In this document: positions 42,021-42,068 of the stretch, in pieces
How the letters are laid out: every line of letters starts with the position of its first letter
Position numbering within the stretch: position 1 is the first letter of the stretch
Assembly (NCBI GenBank): GCA_021790425.1
Contig: JAJYEA010000015.1
Location: 1-42,068 of the forward strand
Length of the DNA: 42,068 bases
Direction of reading: 5' to 3'
Origin: Thermoplasmata archaeon
GTDB taxonomy: Archaea > Thermoplasmatota > Thermoplasmata > Lutacidiplasmatales > UBA184
The notes under the pieces: model-generated
Databases searched by the model: none
Told to the model about the DNA's origin: nothing
Seen by the model: only the letters and a program-made list of their open reading frames with translations
Made by a program: the position numbers and the translations under genes

Positions 42021-42068
42021 ACCGCGGATGTGGCTCGTCCACGACATGGGTCTTAAGTAACGGGCCCC

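Overview
The window looks like chromosomal DNA from a GC-rich archaeon, most probably a member of the Thermoplasmata or a close relative. The evidence is an archaeal ribosomal stalk operon (L1, P0, P1), aIF2-beta, an archaeal presenilin-type membrane protease, a stand-alone UbiD/UbiA pair, several genes whose start codon lies about 25-30 bases after an AT-rich box (leaderless promoters), and large YVTN-propeller and PKD-like surface proteins. The exact lineage is inference. No rRNA, tRNA, CRISPR array or insertion sequence was recognised.

Bases 1-19,450 are an accessory region, visibly less GC-rich than the rest. It holds two YVTN beta-propeller surface proteins and the remains of a third (ends of the region, 7.5-11 kb, 12.5-13.1 kb), a VapBC-like toxin-antitoxin pair, a DyP-type peroxidase, a family of small two-helix membrane proteins, many orphan membrane proteins, and a group of HAD phosphatase, aminoglycoside-type nucleotidyltransferase and GNAT acetyltransferase. 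A G/C-rich intergenic repeat of about 145 bases occurs three times, each time just past the 3' end of a minus-strand gene.

Bases 19,640-33,610 are core genome: rpl1-rplP0-rpl12 with a strong terminator, a 1,142-residue surface protein, a five-gene MoxR/DUF58 operon, an asparagine-synthase-like PP-loop protein, carbamate kinase, and aIF2-beta overlapping an intramembrane aspartyl protease gene.

Bases 33,806-39,087 hold what I consider the undescribed system. A minus-strand operon encodes a 44-residue peptide (too short for usual gene calling), a radical SAM/SPASM enzyme, a class I methyltransferase and a Bat-type HTH regulator, with 22-24 base gaps and a GTGA overlap. Divergent from it is a protein that joins a ribbon-helix-helix DNA-binding domain to a proteasome alpha-subunit-like domain, and then an MFS transporter overlapping it. 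A 7-bp perfect inverted repeat abuts the TATA-like box between the two units. I read this as a ribosomally made, post-translationally modified peptide (RiPP-like) cluster controlled by a proteasome-fold transcription factor.

Bases 39,160-42,068 return to core genes: dUTPase, and divergently a UbiD decarboxylase and UbiA prenyltransferase, the two units sharing one AT-rich promoter element.
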